64,000 nucleotides of DNA, taken from positions 2,356,001-2,420,000 of the forward strand of contig NZ_JBKBHD010000001.1 in assembly GCF_046297875.1 (NCBI RefSeq). The letters are read 5' to 3'. Positions 17,335 to 25,233 of the stretch are shown here, one piece after another. The notes below the pieces were generated by a model, which saw only the letters and a program-made list of their open reading frames with translations, had not been told where the DNA came from and did no database searches. The translations under genes were made by a program, and so were the position numbers. The DNA comes from Parvibaculum sp046297875 (GTDB lineage: Bacteria > Pseudomonadota > Alphaproteobacteria > Parvibaculales > Parvibaculaceae). The first letter of the stretch is position 1. The number at the start of each line of letters is the position of its first letter.

Positions 17335-18233
17335 TTTCGCATGCTGCAGCGGGTCGCCTCGACGGTCTGAAGAATATTCTTGTCGCTACCGATTTATCGG
17401 GCCGGTCGGAAAAGGCGGTCGCCCGCGGCATTTTGCTGGCGGCGCAATATGGTGCGCGTATCAAGATCGTGCATGTGGTCGACGACGACCAGCCTGCGGT
17501 GCTGGCCGATATGGAGGCGTTGCGCTCAGCCGATCTGCTGACCGAATCGGTTCGCCCCCATTCGGAAAGATTTAGCGTCACGCCGGAAATCGAGATCCTG
17601 AGAGGAATTGAATCCGAAGCGATCCGCATTGCCGCCGATCAGATGAATGCCGATTTGCTCGTCCTCGGCGCGCATCGCCGGCAATTCCTGCGCGATGTCT
17701 TCACCGGCACAACGGTCGAACGCGTCATCCGCACATGTGAACGGCCAGTGCTGATGGTGCGTCTCGACATCGAGGAAACCTTCGAAAAGGCCGTTGCCGC
17801 CATCGACCTTTCGAAACCGTCCATCGATGCGCTCGAATTTGCATCAAGCGTTTCCTTCTTCGGCTGTTCGTCGCTCATGCTTCTTCACGCCTATCTGCCG
17901 CTGGCGAGCGGCTTCATGCGTTATGCGAGTGTCGAAGAAGACAGGATCGAGGATTATGCCCGAGCCCTCGCAAGCGAGGCCCGATCCGCGCTTGAGAATA
18001 TCGCCAGGACGATGCCGCTGGCAGGGCTCAAGCCCGAATTGCTGATCGAAGAAGGTGCGGCAGCGGAGGTGATTGCAGGCGTGATCTCCCGGAAATCGCC
18101 TCAGCTGGTTGTTCTCGGCACGACGGGTAATTCGATACTGAAAAATCTCGTAATTGGCAGCGTTGCGAACGCTGTTCTGCGCGATGCCGAATGCGATGTG
18201 CTGGCATATGCAGGACGCCGGGAGACGGCCTGA
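17331..18233 (+). CDS. Tandem universal stress protein
   Basis: A 300-residue cytoplasmic protein with two UspA domains (about 10-145 and 150-300). The first begins LKNILVATDLSGRSEKAVAR and has an LGAHRRQFL motif; the second ends with GTTGNSILKNLVIGS, matching the ATP-binding G-X2-G-X9-G-S pattern. It is translationally coupled (ATGA) to the preceding antiporter, which suggests a regulatory or stress-linked role in ion homeostasis, an inference from position. No membrane segment is present. Confidence 0.88.
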   Translation: MISHAAAGRLDGLKNILVATDLSGRSEKAVARGILLAAQYGARIKIVHVVDDDQPAVLADMEALRSADLLTESVRPHSERFSVTPEIEILRGIESEAIRIAADQMNADLLVLGAHRRQFLRDVFTGTTVERVIRTCERPVLMVRLDIEETFEKAVAAIDLSKPSIDALEFASSVSFFGCSSLMLLHAYLPLASGFMRYASVEEDRIEDYARALASEARSALENIARTMPLAGLKPELLIEEGAAAEVIAGVISRKSPQLVVLGTTGNSILKNLVIGSVANAVLRDAECDVLAYAGRRETA

Positions 18234-18263
18234 CGCCGCCAGTCCCGGTTTCCTGAGCTTTCA

Positions 18264-18779
18264 TCAGCGGCGCTGGTTCGGATCGCCCGTGCCGACCGAC
18301 GGGATGCCCGCGCCGGGATTGTTGAACCGGCCGAGATTGCCGAAGAGCTGACCGAGGATCGTCAGTTCCTTGCCGCGCGTCGGCGTGGTGCGATCCACGA
18401 AATTGACGATCTGCCCGTCTTCGAGCCCGTAATAGGCGACTTCCTGCACCGCTTCCGATTTGTCGAAATAGACGGCGGCCACCGTCCGTTCGATTTCCTT
18501 CGGGCGGTAGAACATCACGGTCTCGAACCGGCTGGAAATGTAGTACCAGGCCTCGCCGTCAACGGTCGAAACGGTCGAGGGTGAGCCCATGACGGTTCGG
18601 ACCTGCTCCTTGGAGGCGCCTGTCTGGAGCTTCTCGAGATCGGACGGGTCAAAAATGTAGCCACGATCTTCCACCACCGGCTGGACAAGAGGCGCGCAGC
18701 CTGTCACAGCGATGACGGCCGAAAGGCCAGCTGCGGCCAGCAGGGCTCTGGCGGGGCGGTGCAGGCGGAACATCGTCAT
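18264..18779 (-). CDS. bamE: BamE-like (SmpA/OmlA domain) outer-membrane lipoprotein
   Basis: Lipoprotein of 171 residues, probable accessory subunit of the beta-barrel assembly machinery. The ATG at 18779 is preceded on its strand by GAGGAG nine bases away. A lipobox AVTGC places the lipidated cysteine at residue 28. The SmpA/OmlA core is visible: LEKLQTGASKEQVRTVMGSP and EAWYYISSRFE. The C-terminal extension (about residues 110-171) is longer than in E. coli BamE but usual in alphaproteobacteria. It is divergent from the cytochrome bc1 chaperone gene. Confidence 0.85.
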   Translation of the reverse strand: MTMFRLHRPARALLAAAGLSAVIAVTGCAPLVQPVVEDRGYIFDPSDLEKLQTGASKEQVRTVMGSPSTVSTVDGEAWYYISSRFETVMFYRPKEIERTVAAVYFDKSEAVQEVAYYGLEDGQIVNFVDRTTPTRGKELTILGQLFGNLGRFNNPGAGIPSVGTGDPNQRR

Positions 18780-18897
18780 GGCGCGGGGCTCCTCGGGCCG
18801 AAAAAAGTTCAAACGTTGACCTACCCTTGTCGCCCGGTAAATTCAATCGGCATATGCGGCAGGACCATCAAGGTACACCCTTGGCCGGAGCTAAACC

Positions 18898-19470
18898 ATG
18901 ATATGGAAAAGAATTTTCGGTAGCCCGGCCCGAAACGATGCGCCGATGGCGCTTTATGGAGCGGCGGTGCGGCAGGCGAGAACGCCGGCCTTTTATCTGG
19001 ATGGCGGAGTCCCAGATACCGTCGAGGGCCGATTCGAGATGGTCGCCGTTCACGCCTATCTGGTCCTCCGGCGTCTCCGGCAGGGCGGCCCGGAAGGCAG
19101 GGAAACCGGCCAGAAGGTTTTTGACATTCTCTTTGACGACATGGACCAGACACTTCGCGAGATGGGTGTCGGCGATCTTTCGGTCGGCAAAAAGATCAAG
19201 GCGCTGGCATCTTCGTTCTATGGTCGGCTGCAGGCATATGATGAAGGCTTCAAAGACGAGGAGGGCAGTACACTTGCGGCGGCCCTTTTGAGAAATGTCT
19301 TTGGCAGTGCCGAAAATGCGGAGCGAAGTGCCGCTGCGCTCGCGTCCTACATGCGCCGGGTGGACAAGGCGCTGCACGAGCAGGACGTGTCGGATGTCAT
19401 TGCCGGGCGGATTGCTTTCGACACGCCGTTCGAGGAGCCGGCTGCACCCGATATGAACGAGGCGCATTGA
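18898..19470 (+). CDS. Ubiquinol-cytochrome c reductase assembly chaperone (CBP3/UQCC1-like)
   Basis: The 190-residue protein matches the ubiquinol-cytochrome c chaperone family: LYGAAVRQARTPAFYLDGG, VEGRFEMVAVHAYLVLRRL and FDDMDQTLREMGVGDLSVGKK split by short linkers. Mitochondrial CBP3 assists cytochrome b synthesis and bc1 assembly; a similar role in the bacterial bc1 complex is likely but not shown. The stop lies one base before the yceD ATG, so the two are probably co-transcribed. It is cytoplasmic or peripheral by composition. Confidence 0.88.
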   Translation: MIWKRIFGSPARNDAPMALYGAAVRQARTPAFYLDGGVPDTVEGRFEMVAVHAYLVLRRLRQGGPEGRETGQKVFDILFDDMDQTLREMGVGDLSVGKKIKALASSFYGRLQAYDEGFKDEEGSTLAAALLRNVFGSAENAERSAAALASYMRRVDKALHEQDVSDVIAGRIAFDTPFEEPAAPDMNEAH

Positions 19471-19471
19471 G

Positions 19472-20035
19472 ATGAGTGATGCGGCTGTGCCGGAATTCAG
19501 TCTTGTCGTAGCCACGGCGGATGTTCCGCCCGCGGGCCGTGAATTGCATTTCGACGTTGATGAGGCGGGGTGCAGGAAACTCGCCGATCGCATGGGCATT
19601 GTCGAGCTGCGGCGTCTGACCGGCGTTGCCAATCTGCGGCCCTACCGCAAGGAAGGGCTCACACTCGATTGCCGTTTCGAAGCCGACCTTGTGCAAAGTT
19701 GCGTGGTAACGCTTGAACCGGTGGACGAACACATCGACGAGGAATTTCGTCAGCGTTACCTGCCCGGTCATCTGCTCGATCTCCCTTCGGCCAAGGCACC
19801 CGACAGTCAGCGCGAGATTGCTGTCGATATCGAAGCCGATGATGCGCCGGAAGCGTTGGTGTCCGGCGGTGTCGATATTGGTGAGGCCGTGGCCGAGCGG
19901 CTTGCCCTGGCTCTCGATCCCTATCCCCGAAAGCCGGGTGTCAGCTTCGATACCCCGCCCGAAGAGGCGGGTGACGCTTCGGAAAGCAGGCCCAATCCCT
20001 TTGCGGCGCTCGAAAAACTCAAGAAGAATTATTGA
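19472..20035 (+). CDS. yceD: YceD/DUF177 family protein (23S rRNA accumulation)
   Basis: A 187-residue protein of the DUF177 family, implicated in 23S rRNA accumulation. The conserved cysteine segment FEADLVQSCVVTLEPVDEHI is present, preceded by DCRFEAD, and the C-terminus reads RPNPFAALEKLKK as in many relatives. In many bacteria yceD is followed by rpmF and plsX; here rpmF is absent and plsX follows after about 120 bases, the alphaproteobacterial order. Probably cytoplasmic. Confidence 0.88.
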   Translation: MSDAAVPEFSLVVATADVPPAGRELHFDVDEAGCRKLADRMGIVELRRLTGVANLRPYRKEGLTLDCRFEADLVQSCVVTLEPVDEHIDEEFRQRYLPGHLLDLPSAKAPDSQREIAVDIEADDAPEALVSGGVDIGEAVAERLALALDPYPRKPGVSFDTPPEEAGDASESRPNPFAALEKLKKNY

Positions 20036-20155
20036 GTTGGCATGATTCGGGGGTAATCGCGCCTATTGTTTGCTCCCATCAACGCTGTATCTTCGGGGCG
20101 CGCGCGCGGGCGGTCCCATACGCTGCCGCCAGTTAATGCTCAGGGGGTCAAACGG

Positions 20156-21235
20156 GTGACGAGAGTTCTGACAATTGCGTTGGATGGAATGGGCGGCGAC
20201 CACGGACCGGAAACGGTGATTGGCGGCGCCGAGATCGCGCTTGTCCGGCATCCCCATATCCGCTTCGTCATTTTCGGAAACGAAACGGCGTTGCGTCCCT
20301 GGCTCGAAAAATATCCCCGTGTAGCTTCTTCATCCGAGGTGGTTCACACCGAGGTTGCCGTGTCGATGGACGACAAGCCGAGCCAGGCGCTCCGGCGCGG
20401 CCGCAGGGTGAGCAGCATGTGGCGTGCCATCGACGCGGTGAAGGAAGGCAAGGCGCAAGCTGCCGTGTCGGCCGGCAACACCGGGGCGCTGATGGCAATG
20501 GCGAAAGTCATCCTGCGGACGATTCCGAACGTCGAACGCCCGGCGCTGGCCGCGATATGGCCAACCGCGCGAGGCGAAAGCGTGGCGCTCGATCTCGGTG
20601 CGACGGTCGGCGCGGATGCGAACCAGCTCGTTCAGTTCGCCATCATGGGCGAAGCCTTTGCTCGCGTGGTCTTCAACCTGGAGCACCCGACCGTCGGACT
20701 TCTCAATATCGGCGAGGAGGAAGTGAAGGGCACGGAGCAGGTGAAGGCCGCTGCCCAGATGCTGCGCGATGACAGTCTCTCCATGCGCTTTCAAGGATTC
20801 GTGGAAGGCGACGACATCGCCAAGGGCACGGTCGATGTCGTGGTGACGGATGGCTACACCGGCAACATCGCGCTCAAGACCGCCGAAGGTACGGCGCGGC
20901 TCATCATCGGTTATCTGCGCGAGGCAATGGCCAGTTCGCTTCTGTCGAAGATCGGCTATCTTTTGGCGAGCGGCGCCTTCAAGACATTGCAGAGCAAGCT
21001 CGACCCGCGTGCGTCGAACGGCGCCGTATTCCTCGGCCTGAACGGACTCGTGGTCAAAAGCCACGGCGGCACGGATGATGTCGGCTTCGCTTCCGCCATC
21101 GATGTTGCGGTCGAAGTCGCCTCGGCGGAGCTTGTTGCGAAAATCGCCGCGGATGTCGGCAAGACAAAGGGGCTTGCCGTCCCGAGCGTAAAAGAAGAAT
21201 CCCAGTTACAGGAATCCGAGGCAGTTCTGTCGTGA
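20156..21235 (+). CDS. plsX: Phosphate acyltransferase PlsX
   Basis: Makes acyl-phosphate from acyl-ACP for phospholipid synthesis. GTG 20156 gives 359 residues beginning TRVLTIALDGMGGDHGPE, the family N-terminus, with AGGGGG nine bases upstream; the open frame extends further upstream but only through non-conserved sequence. Other marks are SAGNTGALMAMAK, LLNIGEEEVKGTE and VVTDGYTGNIALKTAEG. The stop overlaps the fabH start (GTGA). Confidence 0.95.
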   Translation: MTRVLTIALDGMGGDHGPETVIGGAEIALVRHPHIRFVIFGNETALRPWLEKYPRVASSSEVVHTEVAVSMDDKPSQALRRGRRVSSMWRAIDAVKEGKAQAAVSAGNTGALMAMAKVILRTIPNVERPALAAIWPTARGESVALDLGATVGADANQLVQFAIMGEAFARVVFNLEHPTVGLLNIGEEEVKGTEQVKAAAQMLRDDSLSMRFQGFVEGDDIAKGTVDVVVTDGYTGNIALKTAEGTARLIIGYLREAMASSLLSKIGYLLASGAFKTLQSKLDPRASNGAVFLGLNGLVVKSHGGTDDVGFASAIDVAVEVASAELVAKIAADVGKTKGLAVPSVKEESQLQESEAVLS

Positions 21236-22209
21236 GCGTAATTCGCACCGTTGTAGCCGGCGTCGGCAGCTATCTGCCGTCGCGCATAATGACCAATGAC
21301 GATGTTTCGAAGGTCGTCGAGACGACCGATGAGTGGATCGTCGAGCGGACGGGCATTCACCAGCGTCACATCGCGGCGGATGGCGAGCTGACGTCGCATC
21401 TTGCGCTGGCGGCGGCGCGCGAGGCGATTGCCGATGCCGGGATCGACGTGCAGGAAATCGACACGATCATTCTGGCGACGACGACACCCGATAACACATT
21501 CCCGGCGACGGCAACAACGGTTCAGGCGGAGCTTGGGCTTCATCACGGCGCTGCCTTCGACGTTCAGGCTGTCTGCTCAGGCTTCGTCTATGCGCTGACC
21601 ATCGCCGATACTTTCGTGAAAACAGGTCAGTCGAAGGTGGCGCTGGTGATCGGCGCGGAGACCTTTTCACGGCTCCTCGACTGGACCGACCGGACGACCT
21701 GCGTGCTTTTCGGCGATGGCGCGGGAGCGGTAGTCGTACGGGGCGAGAAGGGGGAAGGGACAAATGCCGACCGCGGCATCCTGACGGCTCATCTCCACTC
21801 TGACGGGCGCTACAAGGACAAGCTCTATGTCGATGGCGGGCCGTCCTCCACCCAGTCCACCGGCCATGTCCGTATGGAGGGCCGCGAGGTCTTCCGCCAT
21901 GCCGTCGTGAATATCGCCGAAGCGATCACCGAATCGCTGGAAGCCACCGGGCTCAAGGCCGATGATATCGACTGGTTCGTGCCGCATCAGGCAAACAAGC
22001 GCATTCTCGACGGCACGGCCAGGCGTATTGGCTTGCCGCCCGAGAAGGTGGTGATGACGGTGGGCGAGCAGGGCAATACCTCGGCCGCATCGGTGCCGCT
22101 CGCGCTCGACAAGGCGGTCAAGGATGGCAGAATCAAGCGGAATGACCTTGTTCTGCTGGAAGCGATGGGCGGCGGCTTCACCTGGGGCTCGCTTCTCTTC
22201 AGATTTTAG
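21232..22209 (+). CDS. fabH: 3-oxoacyl-ACP synthase III
   Basis: Initiates fatty acid synthesis by condensing acetyl-CoA with malonyl-ACP. The 325 residues include the catalytic triad of the family: Cys115 in VQAVCSGFVYA, His in WFVPHQANKRI and Asn in GEQGNTSAASVP. The N-terminal DEWIVERTGIHQRH is diagnostic. GTG 21232 overlaps the plsX stop. The plsX-fabH pair supplies the start of fatty acid and phospholipid synthesis together. Confidence 0.96.
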   Translation: MSVIRTVVAGVGSYLPSRIMTNDDVSKVVETTDEWIVERTGIHQRHIAADGELTSHLALAAAREAIADAGIDVQEIDTIILATTTPDNTFPATATTVQAELGLHHGAAFDVQAVCSGFVYALTIADTFVKTGQSKVALVIGAETFSRLLDWTDRTTCVLFGDGAGAVVVRGEKGEGTNADRGILTAHLHSDGRYKDKLYVDGGPSSTQSTGHVRMEGREVFRHAVVNIAEAITESLEATGLKADDIDWFVPHQANKRILDGTARRIGLPPEKVVMTVGEQGNTSAASVPLALDKAVKDGRIKRNDLVLLEAMGGGFTWGSLLFRF

Positions 22210-22292
22210 GAGAATCCGGGCTCGCCTGTGACCCGGAAATTAGCGTAAGTCGTGAATCTCTTACCTAAGAGAAGCAAGCCATCCCATTGATA

Positions 22293-22321
22293 TTGACGGG
22301 TTTCGGGGCGGGCAATAGGCT
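22293..22321 (+). promoter_or_regulatory. Putative sigma70-type promoter for ihfA
   Basis: TTGACG (22293-22298) and TAGGCT (22316-22321) are separated by 17 bases and end 27 bases before the ihfA ATG. A 16-base palindrome (22257-22272, TCTCTTACCTAAGAGA) lies just upstream and could be an operator. Assigned by consensus and spacing only. Confidence 0.45.
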
Positions 22322-22348
22322 TGCGGTGAAACTGAAAAGGTGGAGGCC

Positions 22349-22666
22349 ATGGGGGATACGATCACACGCGCGCATCTGAGCGAGGCGGTCTATCAGGAAG
22401 TCGGTCTGTCGCGGAACGAATCCGCGGAGCTTGTGGAGCTTGTGCTGGCCGAGATTTCCAACAGTCTCGCGCAGGGCGGCACCGTGAAGCTTTCCTCGTT
22501 CGGATCGTTTTCCGTGCGCAAGAAGGGCGGCCGCATGGGCCGCAACCCGAAAACCGGCGAAGAAGTGCCGATCAAGCCGCGGCGCGTTCTCGTGTTCCGG
22601 CCGAGCCATGTGCTCAAGGAACGGATCAACAGCGCGCTCAATGGCAAGCAGGCCGCAGCCGATTGA
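22349..22666 (+). CDS. ihfA: Integration host factor alpha subunit
   Basis: DNA-bending nucleoid protein, partner of IHF beta. ATG 22349 gives 105 residues; the in-frame GTG 22340 would overlap the ribosome site. The HU/IHF fold is plain: AHLSEAVYQEVGLSRNES, GTVKLSSFGSFSVR and the DNA-intercalating arm GRNPKTGEEVPI. Position between fabH and merR is conserved in alphaproteobacteria. The next gene starts about 75 bases on. Confidence 0.95.
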   Translation: MGDTITRAHLSEAVYQEVGLSRNESAELVELVLAEISNSLAQGGTVKLSSFGSFSVRKKGGRMGRNPKTGEEVPIKPRRVLVFRPSHVLKERINSALNGKQAAAD

Positions 22667-22742
22667 AGCCTGAAAGACTGCCGCGCCCTTGAGCAGTTCC
22701 GGGTTCACATATCGGTTTGAGGAAGACCAGCAGGGGCCTTAT

Positions 22743-23210
22743 TTGTCTACGCAAAAGTCACCGGATGCCTTTCGGACAATCAGCGAGGTCGCGACCGAGC
22801 TGGATGTGCCGCAGCATGTGCTCCGGTTCTGGGAGAGTAAGTTCAACCAGATCCGCCCGCTGAAGCGCGGCGGCGGACGGCGCTATTACCGGCCAGAGGA
22901 TGTGGACCTGCTGCGCGGCGTGCGCACGCTCCTCTACAATGACGGCTACACCATCAAGGGCGTGCAGAAGGTCTTTCGCGAGCAGGGCGTCAAGTTCGTT
23001 GCGGAGACGGGGCGCGGCACCGTCGATGCCTCGCTCGCCGAGCTTGCGCGTGAGGCCGTGCAGCGCAGCGAGCAGGAAGAGCGGCAGGCGCCGGCGCGCC
23101 CCGTGAGCGCGAGCGGCCGTACACGCCTCGAGGCCATTCTCGACGAGCTGATTTCGCTCAAGGACGAGATCGACGAGACGCTCTGGGAGAGCGAAGAGGA
23201 AGAGGGCTGA
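22743..23210 (+). CDS. MerR-family transcriptional regulator
   Basis: A 155-residue regulator with an N-terminal MerR winged helix: FRTISEVATELDVPQHVLRF, then GGGRRYYRPEDVDLLRGV. The typical alphaproteobacterial homologue starts just before KSPDAFRTISEVA; TTG 22743, with AGGGG seven bases upstream, gives that N-terminus. TTG 22689 is an in-frame alternative adding 18 residues. The C-terminal half is charged, with a possible coiled coil (SLAELAREAVQRSEQEER) and an acidic end. No metal-binding cysteines are seen. Its ligand is unknown; it regularly follows ihfA. Confidence 0.88.
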   Translation: MSTQKSPDAFRTISEVATELDVPQHVLRFWESKFNQIRPLKRGGGRRYYRPEDVDLLRGVRTLLYNDGYTIKGVQKVFREQGVKFVAETGRGTVDASLAELAREAVQRSEQEERQAPARPVSASGRTRLEAILDELISLKDEIDETLWESEEEEG

Positions 23211-23281
23211 AGGGCCCCGAAATTTCTCGGAAATTCGCCGAAATTCCCAAAAAAATCATTGGAAAATGAGGGCTTGAGACG

Positions 23282-23310
23282 TTGCCGCCCGGAGGGGCTG
23301 CGTCTATAGT
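23282..23310 (+). promoter_or_regulatory. Promoter of tRNA-Pro
   Basis: TTGCCG (23282-23287), 17-base spacer, TATAGT (23305-23310), ending 38 bases upstream of the mature tRNA 5' end. The tRNA-Glu promoter at 41614 has the same TTGCCN-N17-TATA layout, which supports both. Confidence 0.6.
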
Positions 23311-23348
23311 CCGCGCCGCCGAGGGGGATTCCCCCTTGCCGGTCCGGT

Positions 23349-23425
23349 CGGAGCGTAGCGCAGCCCGGTAGCGCACTTGTCTGGGGGACAAGGGGTCGTC
23401 GGTTCGAATCCGGCCGCTCCGACCA
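23349..23425 (+). tRNA. tRNA-Pro(GGG)
   Basis: A 77-base cloverleaf with encoded CCA. The acceptor stem is CGGAGCG/CGCTCCG with discriminator A; the C1 start is characteristic of bacterial tRNA-Pro. The anticodon arm is CTTGT, loop CTGGGGG, ACAAG, giving anticodon GGG. The T arm has GGTTCGAATCC. The small membrane peptide gene begins 31 bases after the CCA end. Confidence 0.97.
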
Positions 23426-23455
23426 TTATACTCGAAGGCCAAGGAGTTTTATCCG

Positions 23456-23539
23456 ATGATCGACGCCATTCTCCCGATCGTGATCTTCCTGATCGTCATC
23501 TTCGCGCTGAACAAGATCATCACCGGCCGCTTCGGCTGA
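23456..23539 (+). CDS. 27-residue single-span membrane peptide
   Basis: ATG 23456 begins a 27-codon frame ended by TGA. The peptide starts MIDAILPIVIFLIVIFALNK and ends IITGRFG: one hydrophobic helix with a short basic C-terminal tail. An ideal AAGGAG (23441-23446) sits nine bases upstream of the ATG, unusual for chance. It follows tRNA-Pro by 31 bases and may be read from the tRNA transcript. No family is recognised; a role as a membrane-complex accessory peptide is only a guess. Confidence 0.6.
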   Translation: MIDAILPIVIFLIVIFALNKIITGRFG

Positions 23540-23560
23540 GGCTTCGCGCCTCCTCCGGCC

Positions 23561-23776
23561 TTACACCGGGTCCGGGCGGACCATCCAGGTGATGAGATAT
23601 TTGGCGGGGAATGCCCAGATCACACCTGCCGTCAGGTAGTAGAGGAATTGCACCAGGCCGCCTTCCGGCAGGTGCCCGCTGACGGCGATCGTCATTACCA
23701 GAAACGAATAGAGCGTCAGGAAGATCAGCAGCACGACAGTGCCGATGAGCTTTCGGGTGCGGATGCCGAGGCGCAT
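23561..23776 (-). CDS. DUF2842 small membrane protein
   Basis: A 71-residue protein with two predicted membrane segments (LIGTVVLLIFLTLYSFLVM and LVQFLYYLTAGVIWAFPAKY), ending in MVRPDP. The layout, GxRTRKLIGT at the start and a WAFPAKYLI motif in the second helix, matches DUF2842, a family confined mostly to alphaproteobacteria. It lies divergent to the COX15-type heme A synthase; whether it has a role in cytochrome oxidase biogenesis is unknown. Function unassigned. Confidence 0.75.
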   Translation of the reverse strand: MRLGIRTRKLIGTVVLLIFLTLYSFLVMTIAVSGHLPEGGLVQFLYYLTAGVIWAFPAKYLITWMVRPDPV

Positions 23777-23918
23777 GGGGCGCTACTCCTGTTCGTTTCA
23801 GTCCGGCCCCTCCATAAGACATTCGCGCGCCGCGCGCAAAGCCGTTGGCCGTGCGCGGCGTCCTGTCGCGGCGGCCCGGCACTAGCCGGGCGGGGGTCAG
23901 CGGAGTAATTAAGTCTCC

Positions 23919-24953
23919 ATGAGCGTACTTCCAGCGATCAACGGCGCGGACAAGGCGGAAGCGGACAGGCGGGCGATTGCCATTTGGCTCGCGGCCGTCG
24001 CGGCGCTCGTCTTCATCATGGTGGTGGTGGGTGGCCTCACGCGGCTCACCGAAAGCGGCCTCTCGATCACCGAATGGAAGCCGGTCACCGGCGCCATCCC
24101 GCCGATGAGCGAGGAACACTGGCAAAAGGAGTTCGACCTTTACCGCCAGATCCCGCAATACCAGCTCATCAACAAGGGCATGTCGCTCGACGAGTTCAAG
24201 ACGATCTACTGGTGGGAGTGGGGGCACCGGTTTCTGGGGCGGCTGATCGGGCTTGCCTTCTTCGTACCCTTCGTCTGGTTCGCCGTGACGCGGCGCGTCG
24301 AAAAGGGGCTGATGCCGCGGCTCGTCTTCCTGTTCGTGCTGGGCGGCATGCAGGGCGTCCTTGGCTGGTGGATGGTGATGAGCGGCCTCACCGAGCGCAC
24401 GGAAGTGAGCCAGTACAGGCTTGCGGCGCATCTTGGCCTTGCCACCGTCATCTTCGGCGCACTGGTCTGGACCGTGCTCGACCTACTCAATGGCCGCAAA
24501 TCCCGTTTCACGGACGGGCTCGCGAAAGCCGCGCTGGCGCTCATGCTCTTCGTTTTCCTGCAGACGGTTCTCGGCGCCTTCGTCGCGGGGCTGCGCGCGG
24601 GCTTCATCTACAACACCTGGCCGCTCATGGCGGGCGCATGGCTTCCCGAAGGGCTCCTGCGCATGGAGCCCCTCTGGCACAATTTCTTCGAGAACCACCT
24701 AACCGTGCAGTTCCAGCACCGGATCGCGGCCTATCTTCTCATCGGGGCGGCGGCATGGCACTGGTGGGCGGCGCGGAAAACAAATGCCGCCTCGGGCGCG
24801 GGCCTCCTCACGCTGGGCATCCTCGCGCAAGCCGCGCTCGGCATCTGGACCGTGCTCTGGGTCGTACCTATCCCCCTCGGCGCGGCGCATCAGGCAGGCG
24901 CAATGATCGTGTTCGCCCTCTCCATCTGGCATCTGCACCGGCTGGCGAGGTAG
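23919..24953 (+). CDS. ctaA: Heme A synthase (COX15 type)
   Basis: Inner-membrane enzyme oxidising the heme O methyl group to make heme A for cytochrome aa3 oxidases. The 344 residues contain about eight membrane helices. Heme-ligand histidines are seen in WEWGHRFLGRLIG, RLAAHLGLATVIFG, VQFQHRIAAYLLIG and GAAHQAGAMIVF. The N-terminal GGLTRLTESGLSITEWKP motif is diagnostic of the proteobacterial/mitochondrial type. It supplies oxidases that act after the bc1 complex, for which a chaperone is encoded at 18898. Confidence 0.95.
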   Translation: MSVLPAINGADKAEADRRAIAIWLAAVAALVFIMVVVGGLTRLTESGLSITEWKPVTGAIPPMSEEHWQKEFDLYRQIPQYQLINKGMSLDEFKTIYWWEWGHRFLGRLIGLAFFVPFVWFAVTRRVEKGLMPRLVFLFVLGGMQGVLGWWMVMSGLTERTEVSQYRLAAHLGLATVIFGALVWTVLDLLNGRKSRFTDGLAKAALALMLFVFLQTVLGAFVAGLRAGFIYNTWPLMAGAWLPEGLLRMEPLWHNFFENHLTVQFQHRIAAYLLIGAAAWHWWAARKTNAASGAGLLTLGILAQAALGIWTVLWVVPIPLGAAHQAGAMIVFALSIWHLHRLAR

Positions 24954-25014
24954 GACAGGCGCATGCGGGTTCGCGCGGAGCCGCCGAGGTTTTTGATTGC
25001 CTCACAAAAACCCA

Positions 25015-25209
25015 GTGTCACCCCGGCACTTGTTGCCGGGGCCCATTGGTTCCCTCGGCAAGAGCCGTTCCGTGTGGGGCAAGCGCCGAACTTGCAAGCG
25101 TAAGCTGCGGCAAGAGGCGCTGCGAGTGGGTCCCGGGCACAAGGCCCGGGATGACATTTGTTTTTTGATGAAGGCAGATGGACCCCGGCTTTCGCCGGGG
25201 TGACACCTG
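25015..25209. repeat. GC-rich palindromic intergenic repeat cluster
   Basis: Three palindromes occur between ctaA and metY: 25018-25045 (CCCCGGCACTTGTTGCCGGGG core), 25128-25155 (TCCCGGGCACAAGGCCCGGGA core, opposite orientation) and 25181-25204 (ACCCCGGCTTTCGCCGGGGT). Each is flanked by GTCA or TGAC. The cores and flanks recur at 27927, 30291 and 33055, so this is a dispersed family. The last palindrome is followed after nine bases by seven T residues and might also terminate transcription. Confidence 0.75.
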
Positions 25210-25233
25210 TTTTTTTGGGTTGCGCCGTAAGGC

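Noticed and set aside
23984..25168. Second plus-strand frame over ctaA
   Set aside because: It is a +2 shadow of the heme A synthase that runs on into the palindromic repeats.
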